Shown here: piece after piece, positions 26,601 through 35,084 of the stretch
Numbering within the stretch: position 1 is the first letter of the stretch
Layout of the letters: each line of letters starts with the position of its first letter
Assembly: GCA_030613245.1 (NCBI GenBank)
Contig: JAUWMI010000009.1
Coordinates: forward strand, 1 to 64,000
Direction: 5' to 3'
DNA: 64,000 nucleotides
DNA from: Candidatus Sumerlaeota bacterium
GTDB taxonomy: Bacteria > Sumerlaeota > Sumerlaeia > MWCT01 > JAUWMI01
Program-made: the position numbers and the translations under genes
The notes under the pieces: model-generated
Databases searched by the model: none
Seen by the model: only the letters and a program-made list of their open reading frames with translations
Told to the model about the DNA's origin: nothing

Positions 26601-26962
26601 CCGCTCTGCTCGCAGATCTGCGCGGCCCGACGCCTATCACCGAGATCAAGGTAGAGATCAACTGCCTTCTGCAATTCTCCCCCCAGGAAATAACAACGGG
26701 CAGCCTGGAGCATCAGCTGCTCCTCGCGCAACAACTCGGCTGCCCGCAAAAACTCGCCTCTCCGAATGCACATGGCCGTTGCTTTGCGCCGATTCCCGCT
26801 TTGTACCCACGCCTCTATGGCTGGCGCAAACTGGCCCTGCTCTTCGTAGAGCTCTGCCACGCGCCTGAAGTTCCTCGCGCGCGCATACCAACGAATTGCC
26901 TTCTCCAGATCTCCACGTTCACAATGCTTGCTGGCCCGCGACTCCAGAATTCGGCTGAACAT
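23666..26962 (-). CDS. TPR / beta-propeller / TPR Ser-Thr protein kinase
   Basis: About 1,098 residues. An alpha-solenoid of TPR-like repeats (about 1-270, units such as EKAIRWYARARNFRRVAELYEEQ) is followed by a WD40/PQQ-like propeller (about 275-540, with IIVGTDDGQLYCLDD-type blades), a second TPR block (about 545-800), and a C-terminal Hanks-type kinase (about 832-1098). The kinase is complete: GEGGMGVVY glycine loop, VAWK lysine, HRDIKPEN, DFGLA, and APEQ. No membrane segment is seen, so it is cytoplasmic. The ATG at 26968 has no spaced Shine-Dalgarno, whereas 26962 has AAGG 6 bases upstream. It is between the PilB-like ATPase and the FHA protein genes in one operon. It is paralogous to the kinase at the end of the window. 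Confidence 0.88.
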   Translation of the reverse strand: MFSRILESRASKHCERGDLEKAIRWYARARNFRRVAELYEEQGQFAPAIEAWVQSGNRRKATAMCIRRGEFLRAAELLREEQLMLQAARCYFLGGELQKAVDLYLDLGDRRRAAQICEQSGKREKAAQYYAMGGHLDDAIRLYKRLGHHDIVLQMYEKKGRSAEDAKTCEANGEHLYAAALWERAGQLDRAAALYVLIGDVEKAVALYVKNQNFEKAGEIYEQRNHLQRAAEYYEQDAGTVLRAAALYEVLLLCEEVQRIEERGEVICTAHALKSGHLVIGLDTREILLFNEEFERVWQFKIPGAAFPVSLSTDEKASRIIVGTDDGQLYCLDDKHTVVWQKEYPEVVRGMSVSREGESVVIATGDIIQCLDATGDVRWELETSFKAWSVCHAPDQQTVYAGTLAGDLYCLDASGVVRKRRSLGGRVYRLRCGGQADHVLAGIGENRIGVFTRALEEVWCHTHGEAIEDFFYLSDEPLVVLADAHDVLVFDVEGRCHGQWHYEDKIRVVSLDRRPGHFTLALENRVMLSLQLLDCKRRAAACYEAGKDLCKAAEIYESIADHKEAFRLYKEVGDFEKAAQNIHLIGDILTAANHFEKAGNFGKAAGLYEEIQELAKAAYCYGKAGNFEKAAELYEGLSDKLLSASFYERAELYNKAAKLYRDVNQNQQAILNYEKHLDEYGEDNQIAYALGVLYLREERIEEAIKVFQKLVPAEEYRRDALMSLAECFVQEQLYDIAIDRYMECLGGATKVTFENRPAFYGLGLAYEFAGRFPNSKEIYEKILAVDFYYRDVRDRLKRVEELSAVFSDASGSSQASQASMTRRIHDLSDDMRRRYQIMSRLGEGGMGVVYLALDRKLNREVAWKVLPTHLSHNEVLRQRLVREARATARLSHQHIVAIYDVGAEKNECFISMEYIKGTNLRKILQNQQTLAVLQALRYALQIADALSQAHKENIIHRDIKPENIMITTDGDNVKVMDFGLARLADEVSLTREGSLMGSLPYMAPEQIKGKEVDSRTDIYALGIMMYELLVGHTPFVGGNVLAQHLHSEPPPLEKLRADVPERFREVIFSCLEKDREQRPRDGNDLYEMLRTISPETIH

Positions 26963-27022
26963 ACCCATCCTTGCAATACTCTCCGCAACGAGATCTCTTT
27001 ACAGTCGCTATCCATCTCTGTA

Positions 27023-29023
27023 CTAGCTCGTACTTGTTGGCTGCTTGACTTCGGCCCGTTCGGGTGTTGAAACCTCTTCTTTCTCGATCTCAATCCCGCT
27101 CCACCGCTGAATCTCCTGGAACGTCAGATCAATGGTTGCAAAGCTCTCCCTCTCGCTGTACGACAAAACGCTAATCCCCTCCTCCAGTGTGCTAATGTGC
27201 TGCAGTGCCTTGATAAAGCCGGACTCACGCAACGAAATGTAATTCCCCGTCTTGTATGCCAGCCGCCGTATCTCCGCGGCATTCTTATTCAGCAAAAAGG
27301 CGCCACGGATCTCATCGTTCATAGCCAGTAGTTCAAACGTCCCCGAGCGCCCAAAATATCCAGTATAGTTACACTCCGCACACCCCTTGCCGCGGTAGAA
27401 TTCAAACCGATCCGGGTCGAAATTCTTGATATGAAACTCCTTCACGATCTCCACAGACGGAGAATAGCGCTCCCGACACTGCGGACAAATCTTGCGAACG
27501 AGCCGCTGCGAAAGTATCGCCATACTGGTACTCGACAACAGAAACGTCCGCAGACCCGAATCCAGTAGCCGCAAGACCGCTCCGATCGAATCGTCCGTGT
27601 GAATGGTTGAGCACACCATATGCCCTGTCAACGCCGTCTGAATCGCCCCGTACGCAGTTGCTTCGTTGCTAATCTCGCCTATCACCATTACATCGGGATC
27701 CTGATGCATCATAGCCTTTACCCGCTCAGCTATAATCCCCTCCTTCATTGACTTGACCTGGCATTGAGATATCCCTTCAATGCTATACTCCACCGGGTCT
27801 TCCAGCGTCACGATCTTGACGTTCCAGGTATTGAGATAATTCAGGCAGGCATAGAGTGACGTCGTTTTCCCACATCCCGTTGGCCCTGTAAATAGTATCA
27901 GCCCACTGGGCGAATCCAGAATCAATTTCAACGTCTTCAGCACGCGCGGGAGCATGCCCAGGTCTTCCAAATCGCGCAGTCCCAATTCCTTGGTCAATAA
28001 GCGAATCGTCACCGTTCCACCCAGTACCGTTGTGAAGATGGAGACACGCAGGTCAATATCCTGCTTATTATAAGAGATAAAAATCCGCCCCTCCTGGGTA
28101 TCGCGTATCTCTGTAATGTCCATCCGCGCCATGACCTTCAAGCGCCGGATAATCGGATCCATCAGGTACTTCGGCAAATCCGTCCTGTAGATCAATTTGC
28201 CATCAATCCGGTAGCGAACGCGCAGCCGATCTACCTGCGACTCTATATGAATATCACTGGCTCGCTCCTTGATCGCATTGCTCAGAATGTAATTGACGAT
28301 ATTGACGATCTGGCCTGTTCCGCTTCGCGCTGGTGTATCATCATCCATAGGATAACGCCGAAAGGCCGCCTGTTGCGAGTCGTCCACCGGGCTCATTACA
28401 CTACTACTCACCAACTCCTTCTCCTTGACAATCTCCTCGAGCACCTTTTTGATGACCGCCTTCGGTGCCACTGCCATTTCGTACTTCTCACCGAAGGTGT
28501 TGCGCAGAAACTTCTGCGCGAACCCATCTGTCGGATCGTGAACCAGCACCGTTACCGCGCCTTCATTCTCCCACATCGGCAGCACACCGTACTCACGCAT
28601 GAACTTTTCCGGCAGCCGACCGAACAGCTTCATGTCAATCAGCCGCTTGTCAGGTAACACGTACGGGAGATCCATCTGGATGCTGAATGCCTTGGCAAAT
28701 TCTTCCTGCGTAATCGCGCCAAGATCAATCAGAATTTCCCCTATCGGTTTCTTCTTCTCCTTCTGAATCTCCAGCGCCTCTTCAAGTACCTCGGACGTGA
28801 TCGCACGATTCTCAATCAGGATTACTCCAAGATTCACCTTGTGCTCATACTTCTTCGTTACCTCGCGCAGGTCCCGCTTGCTCACGTATCCAAGATCAAT
28901 CAGTATCTCTCCAAGCCGCTTCTTCTTAATCAACTCCTTCTGAACCTGCAGGGCGTGCTGGAGCTGATTCTCATTGATCTTACTGTCCTTAATCAGCACC
29001 TCACCAATCTTTAATCGCATCAT
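27023..29023 (-). CDS. PilB/GspE-type secretion or pilus assembly ATPase
   Basis: 666 residues. Two tandem MshEN/GspE-N domains (about 1-60 and 64-125, each with an LGEILIDLG-type motif) are followed by the ATPase core: Walker A GPTGCGKTTSLY, the His box HMVCSTIHTDDS, and a tetracysteine zinc site (CPQC and CAEC). Such ATPases drive pilin or pseudopilin assembly; MshEN domains of this type bind cyclic di-GMP in characterised cases. The Walker B end reads GEISNEAT where the family has GEIRDxET. No other pilus genes are in the window. It is the first gene of the operon with the kinase (54 bases) and the FHA protein. Confidence 0.92.
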   Translation of the reverse strand: MMRLKIGEVLIKDSKINENQLQHALQVQKELIKKKRLGEILIDLGYVSKRDLREVTKKYEHKVNLGVILIENRAITSEVLEEALEIQKEKKKPIGEILIDLGAITQEEFAKAFSIQMDLPYVLPDKRLIDMKLFGRLPEKFMREYGVLPMWENEGAVTVLVHDPTDGFAQKFLRNTFGEKYEMAVAPKAVIKKVLEEIVKEKELVSSSVMSPVDDSQQAAFRRYPMDDDTPARSGTGQIVNIVNYILSNAIKERASDIHIESQVDRLRVRYRIDGKLIYRTDLPKYLMDPIIRRLKVMARMDITEIRDTQEGRIFISYNKQDIDLRVSIFTTVLGGTVTIRLLTKELGLRDLEDLGMLPRVLKTLKLILDSPSGLILFTGPTGCGKTTSLYACLNYLNTWNVKIVTLEDPVEYSIEGISQCQVKSMKEGIIAERVKAMMHQDPDVMVIGEISNEATAYGAIQTALTGHMVCSTIHTDDSIGAVLRLLDSGLRTFLLSSTSMAILSQRLVRKICPQCRERYSPSVEIVKEFHIKNFDPDRFEFYRGKGCAECNYTGYFGRSGTFELLAMNDEIRGAFLLNKNAAEIRRLAYKTGNYISLRESGFIKALQHISTLEEGISVLSYSERESFATIDLTFQEIQRWSGIEIEKEEVSTPERAEVKQPTSTS

Positions 29024-29261
29024 CCTATACCGGTTCCTTTCAAGGATCGCTAAGAGAAGTCCTCCTGAATATGCCAGACCCTTAGCTTACGAGCTCGTCA
29101 TGAGACACAAATAATAGGATGGGCACAATTCAATAAATCGTCATCATTTTTAACAAAGTATAGCATTCTCAGGCATCTACAAAATTATTTTCCTCTCCTG
29201 AAAAGGCCAATTTTCTCCTGGCCAATGTCTCGCCAAATGTGGATTAATTTTTTAAATTTTT

Positions 29262-30392
29262 CTAGTTTCGGTAAACAAGCGGCACGCGCCCCCCAACTTC
29301 GCATACAATCTCGTTGGGAATAGTTCCGATCGTCTCAGCAATCTCTTCAATTGGCAGATGAGCTGTGCCTTTCTTTCCATAGATGAGCACTTCGTCACCT
29401 ACCTCTGCGCCCGGAACTCTGGCAACATCCAGCAGAACCTGATCCATACACACGCGGCCAACTATTGGCACCCGACGCCCGCGCACGATCATGACACCAC
29501 GGTTTGACAGACTCCGCGGATAGCCATCTCCGTAGCCAATTGGGACGGTTGCTACGCGCATACGGCGCGGGGCCTTAAACGTACGGCCGTAGCTGATATA
29601 TCGCCCTTTGCCCACGTTGCGTATCATCACGATCCGGCTCAGCAGCGTCATCGCAGGATGAAGAACCACTGTGCGCTCTACAACCGGCGTGGGGTATAAG
29701 CCAAACACTGTAATTCCAGGTCGTACCAGATCAAAGTGGGCATCCGGATGCTGAAGAATCGCCCCGCTGTTAGCTGCGTGAATCTTGCCCGGCCTAAACC
29801 CCACATGCTGGCACTCCTCCAAAACGCATTGAAAATTTCTTAACTGCCACTTCGTGTAGCGCGGCGACTTGCCATCTGAATCTGAAAAATGTGTAAAAAG
29901 CCCGTCAAATCGCAAATGCGCATATCGCACAAGCTCGGGCAGCACTTTCTTCCACTCCTCATGCCAGAATCCAAATCGCCCCATCCCCGTATCAATCTTC
30001 ACATGCACGCCGGCCCTCCGCCCCTGACGCCGTGCTGCGCGATCCAGCGACCGCGCCACGTCCAGGGAACCCAGAGCCACTGAAATCCGCTTGCGCACCA
30101 CAACTTCCGCATCGCTTCGAAACACCGGCCCGAGCATGAGAATCGGGAGTCGAATCCCCTGTGCCCGCAGCGCCACGGCTTCGTCCATCGTTGCCACGCC
30201 GAGCTCCGCTGCGCCACCCTCAATCGCTGCGCGCGCCGCTTCTAGCATGCCATGCCCATACCCACGTGCCTTCACTACGGCCATCACGTGGCGCTTCTTG
30301 CCAATCTTTCTTTGAATCGCCCGAATATTCCTGCTGATTGCGTTCAGATGTATCACCGCAACTGTTGGCCGATGGATTCCTTTGTCGCCCAT
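29262..30392 (-). CDS. alr: Alanine racemase
   Basis: 376 residues, a PLP enzyme making D-alanine for peptidoglycan. The PLP lysine is Lys41 in AVVKARGYGHG (usually VKANAYGHG), the catalytic tyrosine is in ISYGRTF, and GYGDGYPR and GRVCMDQ are conserved. The start ATG follows AAAGGAG by 6 bases. A CACAGAG-type repeat lies between it and the upstream FAH gene. Confidence 0.93.
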   Translation of the reverse strand: MGDKGIHRPTVAVIHLNAISRNIRAIQRKIGKKRHVMAVVKARGYGHGMLEAARAAIEGGAAELGVATMDEAVALRAQGIRLPILMLGPVFRSDAEVVVRKRISVALGSLDVARSLDRAARRQGRRAGVHVKIDTGMGRFGFWHEEWKKVLPELVRYAHLRFDGLFTHFSDSDGKSPRYTKWQLRNFQCVLEECQHVGFRPGKIHAANSGAILQHPDAHFDLVRPGITVFGLYPTPVVERTVVLHPAMTLLSRIVMIRNVGKGRYISYGRTFKAPRRMRVATVPIGYGDGYPRSLSNRGVMIVRGRRVPIVGRVCMDQVLLDVARVPGAEVGDEVLIYGKKGTAHLPIEEIAETIGTIPNEIVCEVGGRVPLVYRN

Positions 30393-30424
30393 CCTTCGCT
30401 CCTTTCATGTAGTACATCAAAGAT

Positions 30425-30553
30425 AGCCACAGAGACTCAGAGGCACAGAGGGTTTGAAAATGTCTCTGTGATCTTCAATTCCCCACTTGGTAATTACTTT
30501 TGGCTTGAGTATTGATCTTATACTTTCTCTGTGCCTCCGTGCCTCCGTGGCCC
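30425..30553 (+). repeat. CACAGAG/TCTGTG dispersed repeat pair
   Basis: CCACAGAGACTCAGAGGCAC at about 30427 and the reverse-oriented TCTGTGCCTCCGTGCCTCCG at about 30529 belong to a short GA-rich repeat also seen near 5283, 40170 and 57440. The second copy encodes the last residues of the FAH-family protein. Confidence 0.65.
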
Positions 30554-31453
30554 TTCTACCGGATTGCGCAAAATACCAATTCGTTCAACCTCCACTTCTA
30601 CCACGTCGCCGGGAAAGATCGGCTGTATGCCTTCAGGTGTTCCCGTGGCAATCACGTCACCCACCTCCAGTGTTATAAACCGCGTGATCGCCTCTATCAG
30701 CTGCGGGATTGAGAAGAGAAATTGCCGCGTATTTGCATGCTGCCGGACTTCACCATTCACCCGACAGCTAACATCCAGGGCCACTGGCTCGGGACATTCA
30801 TCTGCGGTCAGCATAACGGGGCCAATCGGGCAAAACGTATCCATGCTCTTTGAACGAAACCAGGGATGGCCTTTCCCGGTATCTTGCTTTTGCAGATCCC
30901 GGGCTGTAACGTCATTTAACGCAGTGTATCCGGCAATGTACCGTGCTGCATCAGACGCCACTACCTGCCGCGCACGCCGCCCGATAATCACGGCAAGCTC
31001 CGCCTCAGGGTCCACTCGCGTTAGATGGGAGCGGTAGATAATCGGCTCGCCATGAGCAATTACTGCCGATGGAGACTTGGCAAAGAGAATCGGTTCACGA
31101 GGTGCCTCATGTCCGGTCTCTCGCGCATGCGCCAGATAGTTTCGGCCCACGCAAATAATATTCCGCGGCTGTTCAACCGGCGCACACAAGCGAACACCGC
31201 TCAACGGTCTGATTACTCCAGTCTCTTGCGAGCATTCTGCTGCAAATTCTATCAGCTCCTCAACCGCCTTTCTCCGGTCCATTAAGAGCTGCAGGAACTG
31301 CGGCCATGTTTCCAGCTTCGGTATCTCTGCCTCGCGGCTTTTTTCTCCGTAGAGCGAGCTGGCTAGACTCAAATCAATAACGCGCTCGCCCTGCACCACG
31401 CCAATGCACCGCCGTGTGGTGTTTGCTTCGTGCTTAAAAAAAGCAATCCTCAT
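30518..31453 (-). CDS. Fumarylacetoacetate hydrolase (FAH) family protein
   Basis: 311 residues. ICVGRNYLAHARETG, the metal-binding EPILFAKSPSAVI and DPEAELAVIIGRRA (acidic ligands), and GDVIATGTPEGI are hallmarks of the FAH superfamily, which includes 2-hydroxyhepta-2,4-diene-1,7-dioate isomerases, acylpyruvases and oxaloacetate decarboxylases. The exact substrate cannot be told. An N-terminal domain of about 70 residues precedes the catalytic part. The last dozen residues (EGPRRHGGTEKV) come from a dispersed repeat. Confidence 0.88.
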   Translation of the reverse strand: MRIAFFKHEANTTRRCIGVVQGERVIDLSLASSLYGEKSREAEIPKLETWPQFLQLLMDRRKAVEELIEFAAECSQETGVIRPLSGVRLCAPVEQPRNIICVGRNYLAHARETGHEAPREPILFAKSPSAVIAHGEPIIYRSHLTRVDPEAELAVIIGRRARQVVASDAARYIAGYTALNDVTARDLQKQDTGKGHPWFRSKSMDTFCPIGPVMLTADECPEPVALDVSCRVNGEVRQHANTRQFLFSIPQLIEAITRFITLEVGDVIATGTPEGIQPIFPGDVVEVEVERIGILRNPVEGPRRHGGTEKV

Positions 31454-31589
31454 CTCTCATCTCGCTTTCTCATTAGTCTTCTTCCACGCCATCGTGAACT
31501 GCAATTTTTCCCTTTCGTGATTATCCCGCCTCACAATCAACCGGCTCGCCTGATCCCTAATGGATTTACCATTGAAAATCAACAGAATA

Positions 31590-31609
31590 ACGCCGCGGCG
31601 TGCCCCTAC
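31590..31609 (+). repeat. Half GTAGGGGC-family palindrome
   Basis: ACGCCGCGGCGT followed by GCCCCTAC; the left outer arm is missing. The same inner arms occur in the complete unit at 57382-57408. Confidence 0.6.
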
Positions 31610-31733
31610 TTAAGCTGCCTTTAAGCCCTTGACAATGTTTCATTCCTTCAGTACACGCAATGCATGAATAGGCCTGGCGAAACTGGCAGGTCTGAAGTTG
31701 TTTGACTGCATAATAGGATGAAGGAGAACGCTC

Positions 31734-32729
31734 GTGCTTGGATGTGCCATTATTGGTGCGGGCTTTATGGGTGAGATCCACGCCGCATCAATGCACCATA
31801 TTCCCTCGGCTCAACTCAAATGGGTGGTTGATAAGAACCCTGATAGGGCTAAAGAGCTCGCCCAGCCAAATAATGCGCGCTATACTGATCGGATTGATCC
31901 GGTTCTCAATGACCCTGATGTCGTGGCAGTCATCCACTGCCTTCCGACCATCTTCCGCCTGGATTTCCTCAAACAGTATGTATCAGCCGAAAAACATATT
32001 TTCTGCGAAAAGCCGTTGGCACGTACCCTGACTGAAGCGCGCGCCATCAAGCGATTGCTCCAGGGCTATAAGAAGGTTTTCATGGTGGGCCATGTGGTGC
32101 GCTTTTTCTGGGAATACGAGCAGACGCGCCAGCTCGTGCGCAGCAATGCAATTGGCACTCCCGGGATTGTGCGTTTCTCACGTTGCGGTGGCTTTCCGCG
32201 CGGCGGCACAGACTGGTACGGCGATTACGAAGCAAGTGGCGGTGCCGCCCTTGACCTTTCTGTTCATGACTTCGACTACATGCTCTGGACCTTTGGCCCG
32301 ATAAAACGTATCTTCGCAAAAGGTCTGGCAAAGACGCAGCTCAGACATGGCGACTACATGCTGGCTATTCTGAAGTTCGCCAACGGCATGATAGCTCATT
32401 CAGAAGTCAGCTGGGCGGAACCACTCGGTTCCTTCTTCACCCGCTTTGAGGTGTGCGGGAGCAAAGGAATGATAGAATTCGACAGTCGCAAGGCTTCCTC
32501 GTTCACCCTCACGGAGAAAGCGGTTGGCGACGACACTCTACCCGGCCTGGTTGTACCCCAGCGCGCGGAACTCGAAAGTCCCTTCGTAAGGGAACTCAAA
32601 CACTTTATCCAATGCATTGAGCAGAAAAAGAAACCGCTGATCACGGTTGACGCTGGCCTGCGAGCCCTGACCGCGTCGCTCGGCTGCCTTGAATCAATCC
32701 AAACCGGCAGACCGGTTAATATAAAATAA
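31734..32729 (+). CDS. Gfo/Idh/MocA family oxidoreductase
   Basis: 331 residues. The NAD(P)-binding Rossmann motif GAGFMGEIHA is at the N-terminus, FCEKPLARTL holds the conserved EKP, and GGAALDLSVHDFDYMLW carries the catalytic-region Asp/His. Family members oxidise or reduce sugars and inositols at C-OH groups. The start is GTG at 31734, 7 bases after AAGGAG. A second, distinct member follows 176 bases downstream, suggesting a shared sugar pathway. Confidence 0.9.
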   Translation: MLGCAIIGAGFMGEIHAASMHHIPSAQLKWVVDKNPDRAKELAQPNNARYTDRIDPVLNDPDVVAVIHCLPTIFRLDFLKQYVSAEKHIFCEKPLARTLTEARAIKRLLQGYKKVFMVGHVVRFFWEYEQTRQLVRSNAIGTPGIVRFSRCGGFPRGGTDWYGDYEASGGAALDLSVHDFDYMLWTFGPIKRIFAKGLAKTQLRHGDYMLAILKFANGMIAHSEVSWAEPLGSFFTRFEVCGSKGMIEFDSRKASSFTLTEKAVGDDTLPGLVVPQRAELESPFVRELKHFIQCIEQKKKPLITVDAGLRALTASLGCLESIQTGRPVNIK

Positions 32730-32806
32730 CCAGGTTCATATAGGATGGCGATTCCATTCGCCAAGGAGAATGGAATCTCCCGTAAGAAAAGGTTTAGGAG
32801 GGGAGC

Positions 32807-32843
32807 GCGAGGGGAGACCCTTTTTCTAAAGGGTCCCCCTCGC
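32807..32843 (+). repeat. Strong hairpin between the two oxidoreductase genes
   Basis: GCGAGGGGAGACCCTTT (32807-32823) pairs with AAAGGGTCCCCCTCGC (32828-32843) with one bulged A and a TTCT loop. No T-run follows, so it is not a standard terminator. It could be a processing site or a repeat. Confidence 0.5.
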
Positions 32844-32905
32844 ATGTAGACACTGTTCAAATGCAAAATCCGGATTTAACTACCTGCCGAAAGGATTGGA
32901 ATTGT

Positions 32906-33922
32906 ATGATCCGTATCGCCCTACTTAGCTTTGAGCACGTACACGCCTGTGGCTATGCTGAGGTGCTCGGGCAGCTCCAAAACGTTAAGTTCACCGCCTT
33001 TGCTGACGATAACCCCAAACGACGCCGTGCCATGGCGCGTCGATTTCCCAAACCCAAAGCCTACGCCAGCTGGCGACGTCTCCTGGCCGAAGCACCCTGC
33101 GATGCCGTGATCATAACCTCGGCCAATGCGCGCCATTACGAAATGGGTATCGCAGCCGCGAAGGCTGGCAAGCACATCCTTTGCGAAAAACCCATTACCA
33201 CAACACTCGAAGACGCCCGCGATCTTATTGACACCTGCGCCGCCCATAACGTTAAGCTCCAGGTGGCCTTCCCGGTTCGCTATTGTGCTGCTATTCAACA
33301 GGCGCGCAACGTCATTGCCTCTGGTGAGCTCGGCGAGATTCTTGCCATTAACACCACCAACCACGGCACAATGCCCGGGGGATGGTTTGCGAATAAAAAA
33401 CTAGCAGGCGGGGGCGCCATCATGGATCACACCGTCCACGTCGTTGATCTTCTCCGCTACCTGCTTGGCAAAGAATTCACCCGGGTCTATTCCGAATCTA
33501 CCACGAAACTCTATCCCATTAAGGTCGAAGATTGCGCGCTCCTGATGCTCGAGATGGCAGACGGTCCATTTGTGTCTCTTGATGCGAGCTGGTCGCGTCC
33601 GCCTTCGTATAAAACCTGGGGCAATGTTGTTCTCGAATTCAAGGGCACCAAAAGCAATCTTTCGCTCGATTGCTTCCCCACGACCCTGAACATCTACCAG
33701 AATAAAACAATGCGACATACTACCCTGTCGGGCGGTGATAACTTTGACCGTGAGATGATGGCGGCATTCGTGGATGCAATTATCAACAACCGCAAGCCCG
33801 ACATCACCGGCGAAGATGGCTATAAAGCCCTGGAGGTAGCGCTGGCCGCCTATCAGGCAATTAAGAGAAGGCAGCCGGTTTCTCTTCCGCTTGGCCTTGG
33901 CCAGGTCCGCGCCGCGAATTGA
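32906..33922 (+). CDS. Gfo/Idh/MocA family oxidoreductase
   Basis: 338 residues from the ATG at 32906; an upstream in-frame ATG at 32861 would add 15 residues that do not fit the family, and AAGGA lies just before 32906. LCEKPITTTLEDA gives the EKP motif and GGGAIMDHTVHVVDLLRYL the active-site His. The N-terminal motif is LLSFEHVHACGY rather than GxGxxG, so cofactor binding may differ. It is in tandem with, but not closely similar to, the upstream member. The substrate is unknown. Confidence 0.88.
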   Translation: MIRIALLSFEHVHACGYAEVLGQLQNVKFTAFADDNPKRRRAMARRFPKPKAYASWRRLLAEAPCDAVIITSANARHYEMGIAAAKAGKHILCEKPITTTLEDARDLIDTCAAHNVKLQVAFPVRYCAAIQQARNVIASGELGEILAINTTNHGTMPGGWFANKKLAGGGAIMDHTVHVVDLLRYLLGKEFTRVYSESTTKLYPIKVEDCALLMLEMADGPFVSLDASWSRPPSYKTWGNVVLEFKGTKSNLSLDCFPTTLNIYQNKTMRHTTLSGGDNFDREMMAAFVDAIINNRKPDITGEDGYKALEVALAAYQAIKRRQPVSLPLGLGQVRAAN

Positions 33923-34197
33923 GTGTGATCTTCCTCTGCAAAAATGACGCGGCGGCGCGTTCGAGAGCCCTAAATCAGCGTACGCGTGCTGTGCTGATGG
34001 AGATCCTGCTGGCACCACTTTCCTCTTGATTTTCCTGAATGTAACCTCCACAATTTTCCGGATTCTATAGCCTTATGGTATCCAAAGTGTAAATGTCGTA
34101 AAAATTCACGCCGTATGTAAAATAACGAACAAATACCCTGCATATCTCCATATAAACAACTTGACCGTGACACGCAGAGTGCACAAGGAAAAACACA

Positions 34198-35064
34198 ATG
34201 GCCAAAATTCTCGAAAAAACTATTCTCGCACCTAAAATCGTACGCATGATCATTGATACGCCTGAGATCGCACGTAAGCGCCAGGCTGGCCAGTTTGTTA
34301 TCGTCCGCATCTCAGAACTGGGCGAGCGTATTCCCCTGTCCATAGCCGATGCTGATCCGGAGCGCGGCACACTAACTCTCGTGATTCAGGAGGTCGGCAA
34401 AACCAGCGCGTGTCTGAATGAAATGGAGCCCGGCGAAGAGATTCTTGACGTCGTAGGCCCACTGGGCATCCCAACTCATATCGAAAACTTCGGCCGTGTG
34501 GTTGGCATTGGCGGCGGCGTTGGGATCGCGCCTCTCCACCCTATTATTCAGGCACTCAAACGCGCGGGCAATCACGTCACGACCATCCTGGGTGGCCGCT
34601 CGAAAGAATTCGTGATTATGGAAGATGAGATGCGCAAAGTCAGCGATGAGCTGCTGATCTGCACTGATGACGGCAGCTATGGGAAAAAGGGCTTTGTCAC
34701 CGTTGTTCTGCAAGAATTACTCGATGCCAAAACTCCCATTGACTTCTGCATCGCCATTGGCCCGCCCATCATGATGCGCAACGTTTGCAAGATTACCAAA
34801 CCCTACGGAGTCGCTACCTATGTCAGCCTCAACACCATTATGGTTGATGGCACTGGGATGTGCGGTTCCTGCCGCGTAACTGTAGATGGCAAGACACGAT
34901 TTGTCTGCGTTGATGGCCCTGAGTTTAACGGCCACCAGGTAGATTTCGACGAGATGTTCAAACGCATGGAAACATTTAAGCCGCTTGAAGACGAGGCGTA
35001 TCGCCGCCATCAGGAGCAAATGAAAAAGAAGCCCGTGCGCAAGGTCGCTATGGAGGGCGACTAA
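34198..35064 (+). CDS. NfnA-like ferredoxin-NADP+ oxidoreductase alpha subunit
   Basis: 288 residues: a flavin-binding barrel (residues about 1-95, with RIPLSIADADPERGTL), an NAD-binding domain (GIGGGVGIAPL), and a C-terminal Cys cluster (MCGSCRVTV and CVDGPEF) that ligates a [2Fe-2S] centre. This is the dihydroorotate-dehydrogenase-K-like small subunit of NfnAB/SudB, which bifurcates electrons from NADPH to ferredoxin and NAD. The partner gene starts 20 bases later. Anaerobic energy metabolism is implied. Confidence 0.9.
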   Translation: MAKILEKTILAPKIVRMIIDTPEIARKRQAGQFVIVRISELGERIPLSIADADPERGTLTLVIQEVGKTSACLNEMEPGEEILDVVGPLGIPTHIENFGRVVGIGGGVGIAPLHPIIQALKRAGNHVTTILGGRSKEFVIMEDEMRKVSDELLICTDDGSYGKKGFVTVVLQELLDAKTPIDFCIAIGPPIMMRNVCKITKPYGVATYVSLNTIMVDGTGMCGSCRVTVDGKTRFVCVDGPEFNGHQVDFDEMFKRMETFKPLEDEAYRRHQEQMKKKPVRKVAMEGD

Positions 35065-35084
35065 ATATCAAAGTGAGAGACTAA

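Noticed and set aside
26285-27070. 261-codon plus-strand frame opposite the TPR kinase
   Set aside because: Antisense shadow; the opposite strand carries a regular TPR pattern in a complete kinase gene.
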